In this document: positions 1-10,300 of the stretch, piece by piece
How the letters are laid out: every line of letters starts with the position of its first letter
Position numbering within the stretch: position 1 is the first letter of the stretch
From: SZUA-36 sp963749115
GTDB taxonomy: Bacteria > Pseudomonadota > Gammaproteobacteria > Xanthomonadales > SZUA-36
Assembly: GCA_963749115.1 (NCBI GenBank)
Contig: CAVVLP010000010.1
Span: forward strand, 248,001-312,000
Length of the DNA stretch: 64,000 nucleotides
Reading direction: 5' to 3'
Program-made: the position numbers and the translations under genes
The notes under the pieces: generated by a model
The model's input: only the letters and a program-made list of their open reading frames with translations
Told to the model about the DNA's origin: nothing
The model's database searches: none

Positions 1-816
1 CCGTAGCGTTCGAGGCTACCCAATGACACGTCGGCCACCATACCAATCGTGATGAGCTTGCCGTCCTGGCTACGAATTGGCGTATTTTGAATTGACTCGA
101 TACTATCCAGGGCACCTTCCGAGCGTACCAGCAAGGCTTCTTCACCCCTTTTGAGGCGGCCTGCGCCATCATTCTGGTTATTTGTTTCAAGTGCCTCTGC
201 CAAATCACCGGTGGTAACACCCAGTGCCAGCATGGCGTCGGCTCTCGGGCTGATGCTATAGGTTTTGACCTTGCCGCCCAGCGCGTTAACATCCGCCACA
301 CCTGATACGGTACGCAATGCAGGGCGTATCACCCAGTCGAGCAGGTAACGGCGCTCGGTGATTGATAACTCAGGGCTGTCAACCGTGAACATATACATTT
401 CACCCAAAGCGGGTACTCATCGGTGCCAGGCCACCACTGACACCCTCGGGTAAATCATCAACCACCGCGGTCAGGCGCTCGGCGACCTGTTGCCGTGCCC
501 AGAAAATATCGGTGCCCTCTTCAAAGTCCACGGTGATGTCGGTCAATGCATACTTGGCGATTGAACGCAGCATGGTCTGGCGCTGCACACCCAGTAGCTC
601 AACTTCAATCAGGCGTGTAATCCGGGACTCCACCTCTTCGGGTGTCATGCCCGGCGCTTTCATGATGATCTTCACCTGGGTGGGTGAAATATCCGGAAAG
701 GCATCAATGGGAATGTTGATAAATGCAAACCAGCCCGCCGGGATCAACATGACCACGACCAATAGCATCAACAGCCGCTGGGTCAGTGAAAAGCGAACGA
801 GACCCGCTAGAGTCAC
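1..816 (-). CDS. HME-family RND efflux pump subunit (CusA/CzcA-like), 3' part outside the window, frameshifted
   Basis: This is the N-terminal part of a heavy-metal-efflux RND pump, an inner-membrane proton antiporter that works with the adaptor and outer-membrane factor just upstream. The first 138 residues show the first membrane helix (about residues 15-33), then FPDISPTQV, the PEEVE segment and TDIFWARQQVAERL, all typical of the CusA/CzcA family. It starts at a GTG (816-814) overlapping the adaptor stop TAG by one base, which suggests translational coupling. The frame closes at 400, but the next frame at once continues with GEMYMFTV and family-like sequence to the window edge. One extra C in the CCC at about 414-416 explains this. 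The metal substrate cannot be told from this part. Confidence 0.85.
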
Positions 817-1904
817 TACTCGTCTCCCCCGCCGATACCCATGCTCATGGCCTTGAGCGCAGCCGTACCGGCCACGGCAACCCTGTCACCAGTTACAAGA
901 CCACTGATTACAACCCAGGCCCCGCTGCCCGTGCTTTTTACAACCACGTCACGCACATCAAATCCCGACGGGACTGACAAATACACAACGTCCCGGCCTT
1001 CCAGCTTGACCACCGCACTCGATGGAACGGTGAGCACCAGCCCATTCGACAATACATTCCAACGCGTCAGTTGGCCCGGTTGGAGCTTCGAGGGTTCGCG
1101 GGGTTGGGCACGTACATGGACGGTTTGGGTTTGCGGATCTATCACGCTGGAAACAAAAGTCAGCGCGGCGCGGGTACCGTCATCCTGCGATGCAATTTGC
1201 CCGCCCACGCCAAGATGAGCGGCAGCGGATCTGGACAGGTTGCCTTCCAGTACCAGCTTGTGCATCTCGCCCAGCTTGACCAGCAACTCACTGCCATCGA
1301 GTTGATCACCGAGCATGGCCGGTGTTTCCAGAACGACAGCGTCAACTGGCGCGCGCAGTGTAATATCCGGGCCAATTTCCATCTTCTCAGAGAGTCGATT
1401 CAAATCACTGGCGGAGAATCCAGCCAGCATCAACTCACCCCTTAAGCCTGCATATTCCGCCTGTGCTGTATCGTGGTTAAAGCGGGTTTCCTGCCAGCGT
1501 CGCTCGGAGATAGATCCCGCTTCGCCCAGTTGCTGGTCCCTTTTCCAGTTCGATACCTGCAAGTTAAGCTCGGCGCGTGCTTTCAGGAAATCCCTCTGCA
1601 ATGCCACCATATCCGCGCTGCGCACAATCACCAGCGGATCACCGGTCTTTACCCTATCGCCCTGCTGCACGAAAACACGCTGCAGGACGCCTGCCAATGG
1701 CGTCTTGATCGCCCATTCGCCATCTGGCGCAAAGGCGACCCTCAAGGTGATCTCACCTGCGCCACCCTCCTCGACAGCGGCGATCGTTTGCACCTCGATA
1801 CCAAGCAATTTTTGCTCTTGTTGACTGATCTGCAGGTTTTGCGCAGCAAAAGAGAAGACCGGGATGAAGAGTGCCAACAACCCTAAGGACTTTCCAAACT
1901 TCAT
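816..1904 (-). CDS. Efflux RND periplasmic adaptor subunit (HlyD/CusB family)
   Basis: A 362-residue membrane-fusion protein that would bridge the RND pump and the outer-membrane channel across the periplasm. It has a signal peptide (MKFGKSLGLLALFIPVFSFA), a lipoyl half-motif near residues 62-95 (TPLAGVLQRVFVQQGDRV), a short helical hairpin (about 100-165), the second lipoyl half (LRAPVDAVVLE) and a beta-barrel domain ending in a Gly-rich tail. No N-terminal Met/His/Cys-rich metal-binding segment is visible, so the metal specificity stays open. Its ATG overlaps the stop of the upstream TolC-type gene in an ATGA arrangement, and its stop overlaps the pump's GTG start, so the three genes form a tightly coupled operon. 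Confidence 0.9.
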   Translation of the reverse strand: MKFGKSLGLLALFIPVFSFAAQNLQISQQEQKLLGIEVQTIAAVEEGGAGEITLRVAFAPDGEWAIKTPLAGVLQRVFVQQGDRVKTGDPLVIVRSADMVALQRDFLKARAELNLQVSNWKRDQQLGEAGSISERRWQETRFNHDTAQAEYAGLRGELMLAGFSASDLNRLSEKMEIGPDITLRAPVDAVVLETPAMLGDQLDGSELLVKLGEMHKLVLEGNLSRSAAAHLGVGGQIASQDDGTRAALTFVSSVIDPQTQTVHVRAQPREPSKLQPGQLTRWNVLSNGLVLTVPSSAVVKLEGRDVVYLSVPSGFDVRDVVVKSTGSGAWVVISGLVTGDRVAVAGTAALKAMSMGIGGGDE

Positions 1905-3181
1905 AAAGACTCTCCTACAGCCTGGTTATAAGCGGCAATTGCCGCACCCTGCTGTATCAAAAGCAGTTCGTGTGAGCGTTCAATTTCCTTGAACCGGGAA
2001 AGACGGCGTAACCATTCGCGGGTAGAGAACTCACCGAGTTCAAAGGCCAGCTTGTCCAGCTGGTGCCGCTCGGTCGCGGCCTTGACGATGGTTTCGGAGT
2101 TTTCCAGTCTCTCGCGGGTGGTATGCAAAACATGATTGGCTTCGTGCAGCTGTAATTCGAGTGCACGCCTGGTTTCGAGCAGTTCGGCCTCGGCCACGGC
2201 AAGCTCCTCAAACGCCTTTGCAACCTCGGGTTCACGCCGGGGTGATTTTCCAAGCGGCATTGCAAAACCGATACCCAGAGCATCGACATCCGGGGAACGT
2301 CGATCACCACGAAAACCGCGCCAGAACACATCCAGGCTGGGTCTGAGGTTGCTACGCTCCCGTACCACCTCTGTAGAGGCTGACGACTCAGCCAGGTGGT
2401 CCATTGCCTGGCGCAGGGCCGGATGTTCCTGCCCTATTTCATGTAAACCACTGAGTGTTTCATCAATCTGCGCTGGAATGGTTTCCAGGCCGGTGAATGA
2501 CCTGTAAGTGCGTATCGCGTCCATGTATTCCGCTTCCAGCAACATGGTTTCGCCTTTCCATATTGCCAGTTCCTCCATGGTGGCCAGTTGATCGGCCCGG
2601 GATAACTCACCAGCTTCGGCAAATAAGGTAACCTGGCGCAGCACTTCAGCCAGGCGTTGCTCCTGTTCAAGCGCCAGTTCCCACTGCCGCACGGCCAGTT
2701 TTAGTGCCCATAATTGCTGCCTGAGCTGACCGCTGACACGCCAGCGGAATTGCGCTTGGTCGGAGTACTGCGCAGCCGTGAGCGTTTCACCCAGGCGGGT
2801 CTGAGCCTTTTTTTCACCGGGCAGCCACATGGGGAACGACAGGGCAACTTCATTCTCAAAGGCCCCGATGTCATCAAAAGACCGGTCTGACATATGAAAG
2901 GCCGTAAGCCCGGTTGTATCGGGCAACCAGCGATTGGCATATTTTGTTTCCGCATCAACGGTTGCCGAACGCGCTGCAAGCACACCCGATTGCGGGTGCC
3001 GTTCCATGGTTATGGTCAGCAAGGAAGAAAGCGAGAGATTGTCATTCAGCTGCAATTTTTCAGCTTCATGCTCCCCAATTGCCCAGGTCACGTTTAGCGT
3101 GGAAACCGCGGCTGTCAGCAAACCGAAGCGTAAAATTTTTCGAAACAGACCGGACCATCGCCCGGCAATCGAATATGTCAT
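1901..3181 (-). CDS. TolC-family outer-membrane efflux protein (CusC/CzcC-like)
   Basis: A 426-residue outer-membrane factor and the first gene of the efflux operon. An N-terminal signal (hydrophobic stretch about residues 13-34) is followed by two repeats of long amphipathic helices, rich in Glu, Leu and Arg, as expected for the TolC trimer tunnel. Examples are the segments around LAVRQWELALEQEQRLAEVL and LELQLHEANHVLHTTRERLE. The length fits the CzcC/CusC subgroup. It ends in ATGA overlap with the adaptor gene. The upstream 140 bp is a divergent promoter region shared with a LuxR-type regulator and carries repeated inverted sequences. Confidence 0.85.
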   Translation of the reverse strand: MTYSIAGRWSGLFRKILRFGLLTAAVSTLNVTWAIGEHEAEKLQLNDNLSLSSLLTITMERHPQSGVLAARSATVDAETKYANRWLPDTTGLTAFHMSDRSFDDIGAFENEVALSFPMWLPGEKKAQTRLGETLTAAQYSDQAQFRWRVSGQLRQQLWALKLAVRQWELALEQEQRLAEVLRQVTLFAEAGELSRADQLATMEELAIWKGETMLLEAEYMDAIRTYRSFTGLETIPAQIDETLSGLHEIGQEHPALRQAMDHLAESSASTEVVRERSNLRPSLDVFWRGFRGDRRSPDVDALGIGFAMPLGKSPRREPEVAKAFEELAVAEAELLETRRALELQLHEANHVLHTTRERLENSETIVKAATERHQLDKLAFELGEFSTREWLRRLSRFKEIERSHELLLIQQGAAIAAYNQAVGESL

Positions 3182-3243
3182 TCCAACTCTCAGAAAGTCA
3201 TTAAGCAGGCGACTATAGTGTACGCTTCAAGAGACTGGAATCC

Positions 3244-3285
3244 GACAAATGTCTACAATACGGACATGGTACAAATGTCCCATGT
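3244..3285. promoter_or_regulatory. Candidate operator in the divergent efflux/regulator promoter region
   Basis: The nonamer ACAAATGTC occurs twice, at 3245-3253 and 3271-3279, 26 bp apart. Both lie in inverted contexts: GACA-AA-TGTC at 3244-3253, and GGACAT (3262-3267) facing ATGTCC (3275-3280). The site lies about 65 bp upstream of the efflux operon start and 40 bp upstream of the regulator start, where a shared operator is expected. Which protein binds it is not shown by the sequence. Confidence 0.4.
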
Positions 3286-3323
3286 AAAATCAGAACCTTA
3301 GCCTCAGGAAAAAACCCAATATC

Positions 3324-3824
3324 ATGTTGTATATAAAAGAATTTCTTGCCATGTTGGTTTTGGCAATCGTAGTCATCGGAAACCTGGGGGATGTCATTTA
3401 CGATTACCGCGAAGGGGCCAGCATCACTCATTTATTGATGGAACTTTCCATAGCGATTGTCTCGTTCGCTCTCATCACGGCCCTGACGGTCGGAATCTGG
3501 AGACAAAGCCGTTCGAATTCCCGTCTGAAAGCGGAGCTTGCGTCAGTTTCCGAAGCAAATGAACAAGCCTTGCCACCCGCCCTCGCCACGGCCCGCCACG
3601 AACTGGCACTGGTGCTCAAAGAGCAGTTTGAAACATGGAGGCTGACGCAGACAGAACGTGAAGTTGCGATGCTTCTGCTCAAGGGACTGAGCTTTAAAGA
3701 GATTGCCTCGGTGCGCGACACGATGGAGAAAACCGTTCGTCAGCAGGCCTCTGCGATTTACAAAAAGGCGAACGTCAGTGGAAGGCATTCTTTTTCAGCC
3801 TGGTTTATCGAGGATCTGCTTTGA
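3324..3824 (+). CDS. Membrane-anchored LuxR-type HTH transcriptional regulator
   Basis: A 166-residue protein with two predicted membrane helices (about residues 8-20 and 41-60), a short linker, and a C-terminal LuxR/GerE-type helix-turn-helix (about 105-160; LTQTEREVAMLLLKGLSFKE is the usual opening of that fold). No receiver or PAS domain is present, so any signal would have to be sensed by the membrane part or by another protein. It is divergent from the efflux operon, and a role in its control is inferred from position only. Similar short two-helix-plus-HTH proteins occur in many proteobacteria without known function. Confidence 0.75.
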   Translation: MLYIKEFLAMLVLAIVVIGNLGDVIYDYREGASITHLLMELSIAIVSFALITALTVGIWRQSRSNSRLKAELASVSEANEQALPPALATARHELALVLKEQFETWRLTQTEREVAMLLLKGLSFKEIASVRDTMEKTVRQQASAIYKKANVSGRHSFSAWFIEDLL

Positions 3825-3986
3825 ATAGCGCGGTGTGTCGTCGCACCACGCCGAAAATCAGTACACCCAGGGCAAAATACTCAAACATAACGACAGAATG
3901 AGGGTCAAGTCTTTGTCCTTTCGTGCCAAGCAGCCGAAACCTGGACTACATAGTATATGCAGCATCTGTAGCAAGGAGATGTTGTT

Positions 3987-4784
3987 ATGAAAGCGATTAT
4001 TTTGAGCGCCGGACAAGGAAGCAGGTTGTTACCCTTGACGGAGAGTGTACCCAAGTGCTGCCTGATGCTGGATGGCAAGCCCTTGCTACGCCACCAGGTT
4101 GAATCACTGGCTGCCAATGGCCTGGATGAAATTGTTGTTGTTACGGGCTTTAACCACAAGGTGGTTGAAGACGTGATCAGCGATATCAGCATCCCCGGAG
4201 TCTCGGTGCGCACGCTGTATAACCCGTTCTATGCCGTATCTGACAATCTCGGAACCACCTGGATCGCACGCAAAGAGATGAGAACGCCTTTTCTCCTGGT
4301 GAATGGCGATACGCTGTTCGAAGAAACCACACTGGCGCAACTGTTATCCAGCGAACGCGTATACCCGATCACGCTGGCCGTTGACCGTAAGAGTCAGTAT
4401 GACGACGATGATATGAAAATCAGCGCCGAAGGTGAGCAACTGAACCGGGTAGGCAAAAAACTGGACATGGACATCGTCAATGGTGAATCGATTGGCATGA
4501 TGGTGTTTAGCCGGGCAGGTGCCGAGGTTTTTGTCAAAAAGGTCGAACAGCTGATGGGCAGACCTGATGGCCTGGCACGCTGGTATCTATCGGCGATTGA
4601 TGAACTGGCGGTGGCGGGTATGGTTGGTGTCTGCTCCATCCAGGGCTATGACTGGTGCGAGGTAGATGATCTTGCTGATTTTGCCCATGCAGGAAAAGAA
4701 GTCAGACACTGGGAAAAACAGACCAAAAAGCCCGGCGCCCGGTTTTCCAACCAAAACGAAGGCTTCCGGCGTAAGGTCGCATGA
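3987..4784 (+). CDS. NTP transferase, phosphocholine cytidylyltransferase-like
   Basis: A 265-residue nucleotidyltransferase of the sugar-nucleotide fold. The N-terminus holds the nucleotide-binding signature (MKAIILSAGQGSRL, then PKCCLMLDGKPLL), and a metal-binding NGDT lies near residue 109. The set matches LicC-like CTP:phosphocholine cytidylyltransferases and related enzymes that activate small head groups for cell-surface polymers. A strong ribosome site (AAGGAG at 3976-3981) precedes the ATG. No choline kinase or surface-polymer genes sit nearby, so the substrate is uncertain. The Lys- and Arg-rich tail after about residue 235 is not part of the fold. Confidence 0.75.
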   Translation: MKAIILSAGQGSRLLPLTESVPKCCLMLDGKPLLRHQVESLAANGLDEIVVVTGFNHKVVEDVISDISIPGVSVRTLYNPFYAVSDNLGTTWIARKEMRTPFLLVNGDTLFEETTLAQLLSSERVYPITLAVDRKSQYDDDDMKISAEGEQLNRVGKKLDMDIVNGESIGMMVFSRAGAEVFVKKVEQLMGRPDGLARWYLSAIDELAVAGMVGVCSIQGYDWCEVDDLADFAHAGKEVRHWEKQTKKPGARFSNQNEGFRRKVA

Positions 4785-4913
4785 ATCCATTGTAGTCGCG
4801 GTAAACACTGCCGCCTGTGTGGAAGCAGGCTGCATGACCTGCAAAGATTTCCACTGGCACAAAGATTCACAATGGGTCATGCTTTGACATTGATCAAAGT
4901 ACCGGGAGTTATT

Positions 4914-5354
4914 GTGAAAAAGGTCTTATCAGTTCTGATGGGCATACTGTTTTTATCTTCACAGGGGCCGCTAATGGCCGAAGAACCGGCTGGCCTGAAA
5001 TACTGGAACAAGCTTAAACAGGAAGCCGTTAAAACAGAGTCAGGACTGCAATACAAGGTCCTGATTATGGGTAAGGGCCGCAAACCAAAACCACGCGGCA
5101 AAGTGAAAGTGCACTATCGTGGCCTGTTTCTCAATGGTTCAACCTTCGATTCATCTTTCTCAGAAGACGAGCCAATGGATTTGAGTCTTAAAAGTGTCAT
5201 CAAGGGCTGGCAAGAGGGTATTCCGCTGATGCCCACAGGCAGTGTATTTATTTTCCTGATTCCACCGGAACTGGCCTATGGCACAAAAGGATCGGGTGTA
5301 ATCCCCCCGAATGCCACCTTGATATTCGAAGTGGAACTGTTTGGCACCAGGTAA
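4914..5354 (+). CDS. Periplasmic FKBP-type peptidyl-prolyl cis-trans isomerase
   Basis: A single-domain FKBP that would catalyse proline isomerisation during folding of exported proteins. I choose the GTG at 4914, not the ATG at 4872. GGGAG lies 5 bases upstream of this GTG, and the protein then begins with a clean signal peptide (MKKVLSVLMGILFLSSQGPL, cut near MAEE). The isomerase core shows VKVHYRGLFLNGSTFDSS, VIKGWQEGIPLMPTG and PPELAYG, and ends with the usual beta strand (LIFEVELFG). The long dimerisation domain of FkpA or Mip is almost absent, so this is a short form. Confidence 0.85.
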   Translation: MKKVLSVLMGILFLSSQGPLMAEEPAGLKYWNKLKQEAVKTESGLQYKVLIMGKGRKPKPRGKVKVHYRGLFLNGSTFDSSFSEDEPMDLSLKSVIKGWQEGIPLMPTGSVFIFLIPPELAYGTKGSGVIPPNATLIFEVELFGTR

Positions 5355-5394
5355 TTCGCGAGTATTCCGGAAAACCACCCTGGAATCATGAGTT

Positions 5395-5433
5395 TTTTTG
5401 AAAAAAGGCGCCGCGCGGGGATTGCGCGGCGCC
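5395..5433 (-). terminator. Rho-independent terminator for the cytochrome gene
   Basis: GGCGCCGCGC (5407-5416) pairs perfectly with GCGCGGCGCC (5424-5433) around a 7-base loop. Read on the minus strand the stem is followed by TTTTTT, a C and seven more A-complement bases. It lies 110 bp beyond the stop of the diheme cytochrome gene. The opposite face also lies just after the FKBP gene and may slow plus-strand transcription, but has no T-run there. Confidence 0.8.
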
Positions 5434-5542
5434 CGGCCGTCGTCAGCATTCCAACAGATGCTGGTCGCTGACTGCGAGGAGACCGAATGTCATGGACGGG
5501 GGATGTCCATGCGAGTCTCTTTGGGTTCTTTTAAGCCAGTTG

Positions 5543-6843
5543 TTAACCTCCACAATTTTCCGGAAGCGTCAGCCGGGAAATAAAAATGGTCTGTGCTTCA
5601 AATTGGCCTGCATAATCCTGGTTTGGAATTATTTCCGCCTTGCCTGCATAGCAGGAGGAAAAGGTGAATATTCCCGTTCCCCAGGGATAGTGATTAACCA
5701 ACAGGGGGTCGAAATCGGGACCGTAAATTCCGCCATCGGTTATTTCAAAATCAATCTCGAAGACGTTACCGTTCACCGTTCCTGCTCCAATGATCCAGGT
5801 CTGATTGCCCTGTGTGTCATAGGTGTAAAAACTGACGGCAACAACACCGTCTTTGGCGACGTCAATCATGAAACCCTCACCATCACGTGCGGAGTCATAC
5901 CAGGTGCCGCTGATACCGCTGGTGACGACGAAATCTGATTCAATCGATTCCTGCAGGTACAGCATCATATCGATCATGTCCTGTGAGTTGGGTGTACCGA
6001 TGGCTGAGCGGGTCATGATGGTATCGGGCACACCCCAACGGGCCTTATGTACAAACTCGCTGATATTTACCATCCTGTCTCAGGTAGGCGAGCATACCGC
6101 CCTCCGGGTGGCCGCCGTTATTACCCTGAAAGTCCACCGCAGGATCACCATGGCAGGCCAGGCAATTCTGATCATAATAGGCCTTACCGGCCGTGTGCAT
6201 TTGCACCCGGATGGATGTTGTACCAGACGGGATCCGCGTGGTAATCGATACCAAAAAAGTAGAACCTGGGATCGGAATCACCATAATTGACAAACGCCAC
6301 CATGCAATCGATCTGTTCCTGGGTCGGCAATTTGTCGCCGGCATTGACACCGGTTGTGGAGAAATCCGGATGCTGGTTGCCCAGGGTATATCCTGTCGCA
6401 TGGGCCACAGGGTCTACACTCAGTTCAACCCAACTGCCGGAACCGTCTTCATAGGTCCGGCCAATGCCGGCGTGCCTTACCTCATCGGCCCTGATGTGGT
6501 AGTAGTCTCCCATACCCGGCGCGATATCGCGGGACCTGGTATCACTGTCACCGAAGCCGGCGTTAGGGCGTTGGGCGGTGCGCGTTCGGCGTACATAACC
6601 ACCGCGCTTGCCGAGGCGATCCCATCCATGACAGGATTTGCAACGGACATAGTCCTTGTACGATTCACCCGCAGGCAGACCGCTGCCGCCGCCATCCGTA
6701 CTGGTCCAGTCATCATAGGCCAGCGCGCCCAGCGCTATGCAGGGGGTCGTATCATCATCCCTGGCCCAACCACTGGCGCTCCATGCCAGGCACCAGAGCG
6801 TTGTCATCAGAATTCCGATCGTTGATTTCACCGTATTCTTCAT
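5543..6843 (-). CDS. Secreted diheme c-type cytochrome with a C-terminal beta domain (two frameshifts)
   Basis: Reading three successive frames gives one protein of about 430 residues. It has a signal peptide (ending about WSASGWA), a first heme site CKSCH near residue 70, a second heme site CLACH in the middle frame (about 6140), and a C-terminal domain with WYDSARDGEGFMIDV. That pattern recurs in secreted proteins of gammaproteobacteria. The frame shifts occur at the CCC at 6206-6208 (removing one base restores HPVQMHTAGKAYYDQNC) and near 6072-6080. Both look like indel errors. It is transcribed away from the large Asp-box gene across a 480-bp gap and has its own terminator. The redox partner is unknown. 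Confidence 0.75.
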
Positions 6844-7103
6844 GTCTCTGTTCCTGTACAGCTCTCGTGCCGTCGTACCTACCGGGGAGGCGCAGACGTC
6901 ATCCTAACGATCTACTTTTCGATCCTATCGTGTCCCTGTCTTGCAAATCTCCTCGCTACCAGGGTTTAAGGCCCACGGAAATCCACCTGATCTATCCAGG
7001 TGCCCGGTCTTGTTTCCGTCTCTCAAGCAACTTCCGGGTACCTCAAAAAGTTGCTTTTGAAAATTCTGCACTTCAAAATATCACACCAATTCTTACAGCA
7101 AGC

Positions 7104-7180
7104 TGAAGAGCTTCTTAAGCTCCCGGTAAGGTTCGCTCAAAATTATCTCTTTCCTTAACACAAGCTTAAGAAGCTCTTCA
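7104..7180. repeat. 18-bp perfect inverted repeat with 41-bp spacer
   Basis: TGAAGAGCTTCTTAAGCT (7104-7121) is the exact reverse complement of AGCTTAAGAAGCTCTTCA (7163-7180). Each arm also folds on itself (GAGCTT-CTT-AAGCTC at 7108-7122 in the left arm), so alternative hairpins are possible. It lies 150-220 bp upstream of the large surface gene. It could be a regulator site, an attenuator-like leader, or the ends of a lost element. Confidence 0.6.
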
Positions 7181-7283
7181 TCTCCCGTTAATACAACATT
7201 TAATATAGTGATACTGATCCCGTCCAGACACAGCTTTTATAAGTCGACAAGATCAAGCACAGAGTTAATCCGCGAGGGGGTCT

Positions 7284-7305
7284 CACGTAATCTTTTGATT
7301 ACGTG
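7284..7305 (+). promoter_or_regulatory. Leader hairpin just upstream of the ribosome site
   Basis: CACGTAATC (7284-7292) pairs with GATTACGTG (7297-7305) around a TTTT loop, 8 bases before the AAGGAG that serves the ATG at 7327. If formed in the mRNA it would sit next to the ribosome site and could affect initiation or stability. Confidence 0.4.
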
Positions 7306-7326
7306 GAACTGCGAAGGAGAAAACTT

Positions 7327-10300
7327 ATGAGACGCAAGGCTTGGTCTGCGCTGTGCGCAGCATTTCTGACTCTATTCTCAATCTCACTCCTGGCGGATGA
7401 CTCCACTTTGGGGTGTGAAGGACCATTTGGACCGGTATTCGGCTATCCCGACCCCGGGCCCTACACGACCGACTTGATCGAGCGAAAGAAGGGTACGGTC
7501 ATTGGCATTGTCGATGTGTTCAACACCACCGATACCATGACTTTCAGATTAAGACCTTCTGATAAAGTCAAACTTAATGAATTCCAACTGTGGACGGGTA
7601 ACGATCTTTCAACAATACCTGTCGACAAAAAGGGCAAACCGGATTTCAGAAAGTTCCCCTGGAAGGAATACAAAATAAAGGTCCAAAAGGGTGGGGCGTA
7701 TTCACTTGTTCTGAATCTCAAAGAGGACTTGGACTTCAAATGGCAGGGAGGCACCAAGCACTGGGCCTTCATGCTTCATGGCAAAGCCGGTAAATACGAA
7801 TTTATGGCGGCCGGGCCATGTATTTTCTATGCCGACAGAAAGGGCGAATACACCTATTCACGGACCAGGATGACTCATCCGGACCGCGGCAATTTCATAG
7901 ACGCGACGGTCATCGGGCTTGACTACAAAGGTCCCACGCAGGAAGGCGTGACCGGTTATAACGAGGACGGCACTTTGAGCGAAAAGGGTGGTTTCGTGTT
8001 CTTCCCGGGTGAAGAAATTTCTTTTTCCGTTGGCAAGGTTCCTCTTGGTATCGCCGCGGCAAGTAAGAAAGTATCACCACTGGACTTTTATGCAGGTGCA
8101 GACACCACCGACCCCAGCGTGATCGCAATGGCACAAGTGTTGCAGACGCTGGACTCTGACTCCGGAGCCGTCGACCGTGACGGCAAGATCGTGTTGCTGC
8201 CCGAGGTCGTGAAGTGCTTCGAAAAGACGGCAAAAAGATCAAAGATACCAGTGATTGGGACGATGCTGATTTGATCAGCAAGGTTCTCGATGAAACGGTG
8301 AGCAAGTGTAATGGCGATGGTGACTCCGTGTTGGCAGTGGTCTCAGCCGACGAAGCCCAGGGCAACCTGGAAGCCGGTCTGAACGCCAGTGGCATCTTCC
8401 GTAAGAACGTCTCCAAGACCGAGGACTGGGGCGAGACCAAGCAGAAGCTTGAGGTCATGCCGGTTTATTTCCCCGGTATGCGTTCGAACGGTGATCCGTC
8501 ACTGTGTGTTGACGTCAGACGGTGACAAAGAATACGACGAAGGCGATAGACACGATCGGCGTACCCTACGAGGAATGGCGCCTGGACGGCGATCCACTGG
8601 CCGAAGAATGTGATCCCCGCGATTTCGAGGATCCTGAAGCGTGCCAGGTTACGCTCATCGAGTGCCGTGACCTTGCCAAGCCGCTTCTCGTCACGTACAT
8701 GGCCAAGGTCGACATCTATGACGAACAGGTCAAAGAAGAATTCTGGCCCGATCGTTTTTCATGGGACCTCTTTACCGCGGTTTCCCGCGACGACGGCACC
8801 ACCTGGAAGCGCAAGAACATCTCGCGCATGGCGGACATGTCGTCCTTCGATCTGGAGACCGGCGAGCCCTTCCCGGGCACCGTCGGATCACCCTACCTGA
8901 AGGTCAACGACAACAAGATCCTGACGGTCTGGGAGAGCAAGTTCTGCAAGAGCGGCAACCCGCGTTACTCCATCAATCTCTGTGATGATCCGGCGACCGA
9001 GGAGGTCGAGGCGGATGATCCGCTGACGGAAGAGAACGAGTGCGCCGTCTACTGCCGTGGCAACCCGGACGAGGGTACCGAGGTCTGCGAACCCGACTAT
9101 CCCGGTGACGATGACTATTATCGTCACCGATATCTGGGGCGTACGCGGCAGCCAGGGTTCGGTCGATTACGACGAGGTCGACGACGTGGCCGAGCTGGGT
9201 ATTGGCGAAATCCCCTACAGCTGCCTGTGGGCAGCGCGTGGTGTGATCGCCAGCCAGAAGGAGCTCGACGAAGGCACGTTTGCGTCGATGAACATCGAAG
9301 ACGACCGACTACTGACGTTACTCAATGCACCGCAGAGGGCGAACCGTATGAATGCTGCACCGGTGTGGGAACAGGCGACTGTGATGAGTCTGCCGCGGTG
9401 GAACTCGGCGATATCGTCTGGTTCAAACCCGAGCGCCTGACCTCCGGACGTCGCGATGTTTACATCCCGATGCTCGGCTCGGCCCGCGGCGCGGGTTTTG
9501 CCATCGCCTGGCAGGAAGACCCCAGCGGTCTGCGGCCCGGCAAGGGCAAGGGCCCCGGCGAGGGCTGGAGCGGCGCGATCACCAATCACAAGTCCGACAT
9601 GTGGTACAGCTTCATCTCCTACGATGACTTCAACATCGTCGATGAGGACTTTGAGTCCCGCGGACCGGGTGGCGGCGACCGATGCCGATCCGGACGGCGA
9701 CGAGGGTTACCTCGACAAGCCCGGACTGGGACGACCCAAGGCGCTGGTGCCCTTTCAGCCTGCCGGTGCGTATTACCGACAACGACATGGTCAATACCCA
9801 CACGCTCAAGGTGGAACCAAGCACCGACTGCCCGACATTCCCGGACAGCACCGGTGAGAACGATCCGGTCTGCTTCCCCGAGGTCGTGGATGGCTCGTTC
9901 TGTGCCGATCGATCGCTGAGGAGATCGCAGCCGAGTTCTGTGGCCATCCCGATGCCGATCCGGCCACCTGCTGTGATCCGGATAACCACGAGGGCGATCC
10001 CAACTGCGAAGACCTGAAGGGCCTCTTCGGTAACGCCAACGGCACCAAACGCTACGCCTACCTGGCACGTTCGATCGATGAGGTCGACAATGCCACGGGT
10101 TTGTACCTGGCCGGAGGCGACGGTGTACCGGATTACCAGTACTACGTGGATCGCGGCGGCACACTGGACCTGTGCGATGTGTCAGGAGCGAATTCCTTCT
10201 TCGACATGATGCCGGGTACCTCGGCCCACGAGCGCTGGTTCGGTTTCACCAACACCAACGGTGTCGACAAGCTGGTTTGCGTGTCTTCCGACGGCCGTCT

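Larger units (their letters stand above)
6844..7326. other. Long intergenic region between divergent genes
   Basis: No gene is seen in these 483 bases. The region is more AT-rich than its flanks and holds the 5' leaders of the diheme cytochrome (minus) and the large surface protein (plus). It carries an 18-bp inverted repeat (7104-7180) and a second small hairpin (7284-7305), listed separately. A short plus-strand frame at 6783-7106 has no coding character. Confidence 0.7.

Noticed and set aside
5398..5583. Plus-strand frame after the FKBP gene
   Set aside because: It starts on the terminator hairpin and overlaps the end of the diheme cytochrome on the other strand.
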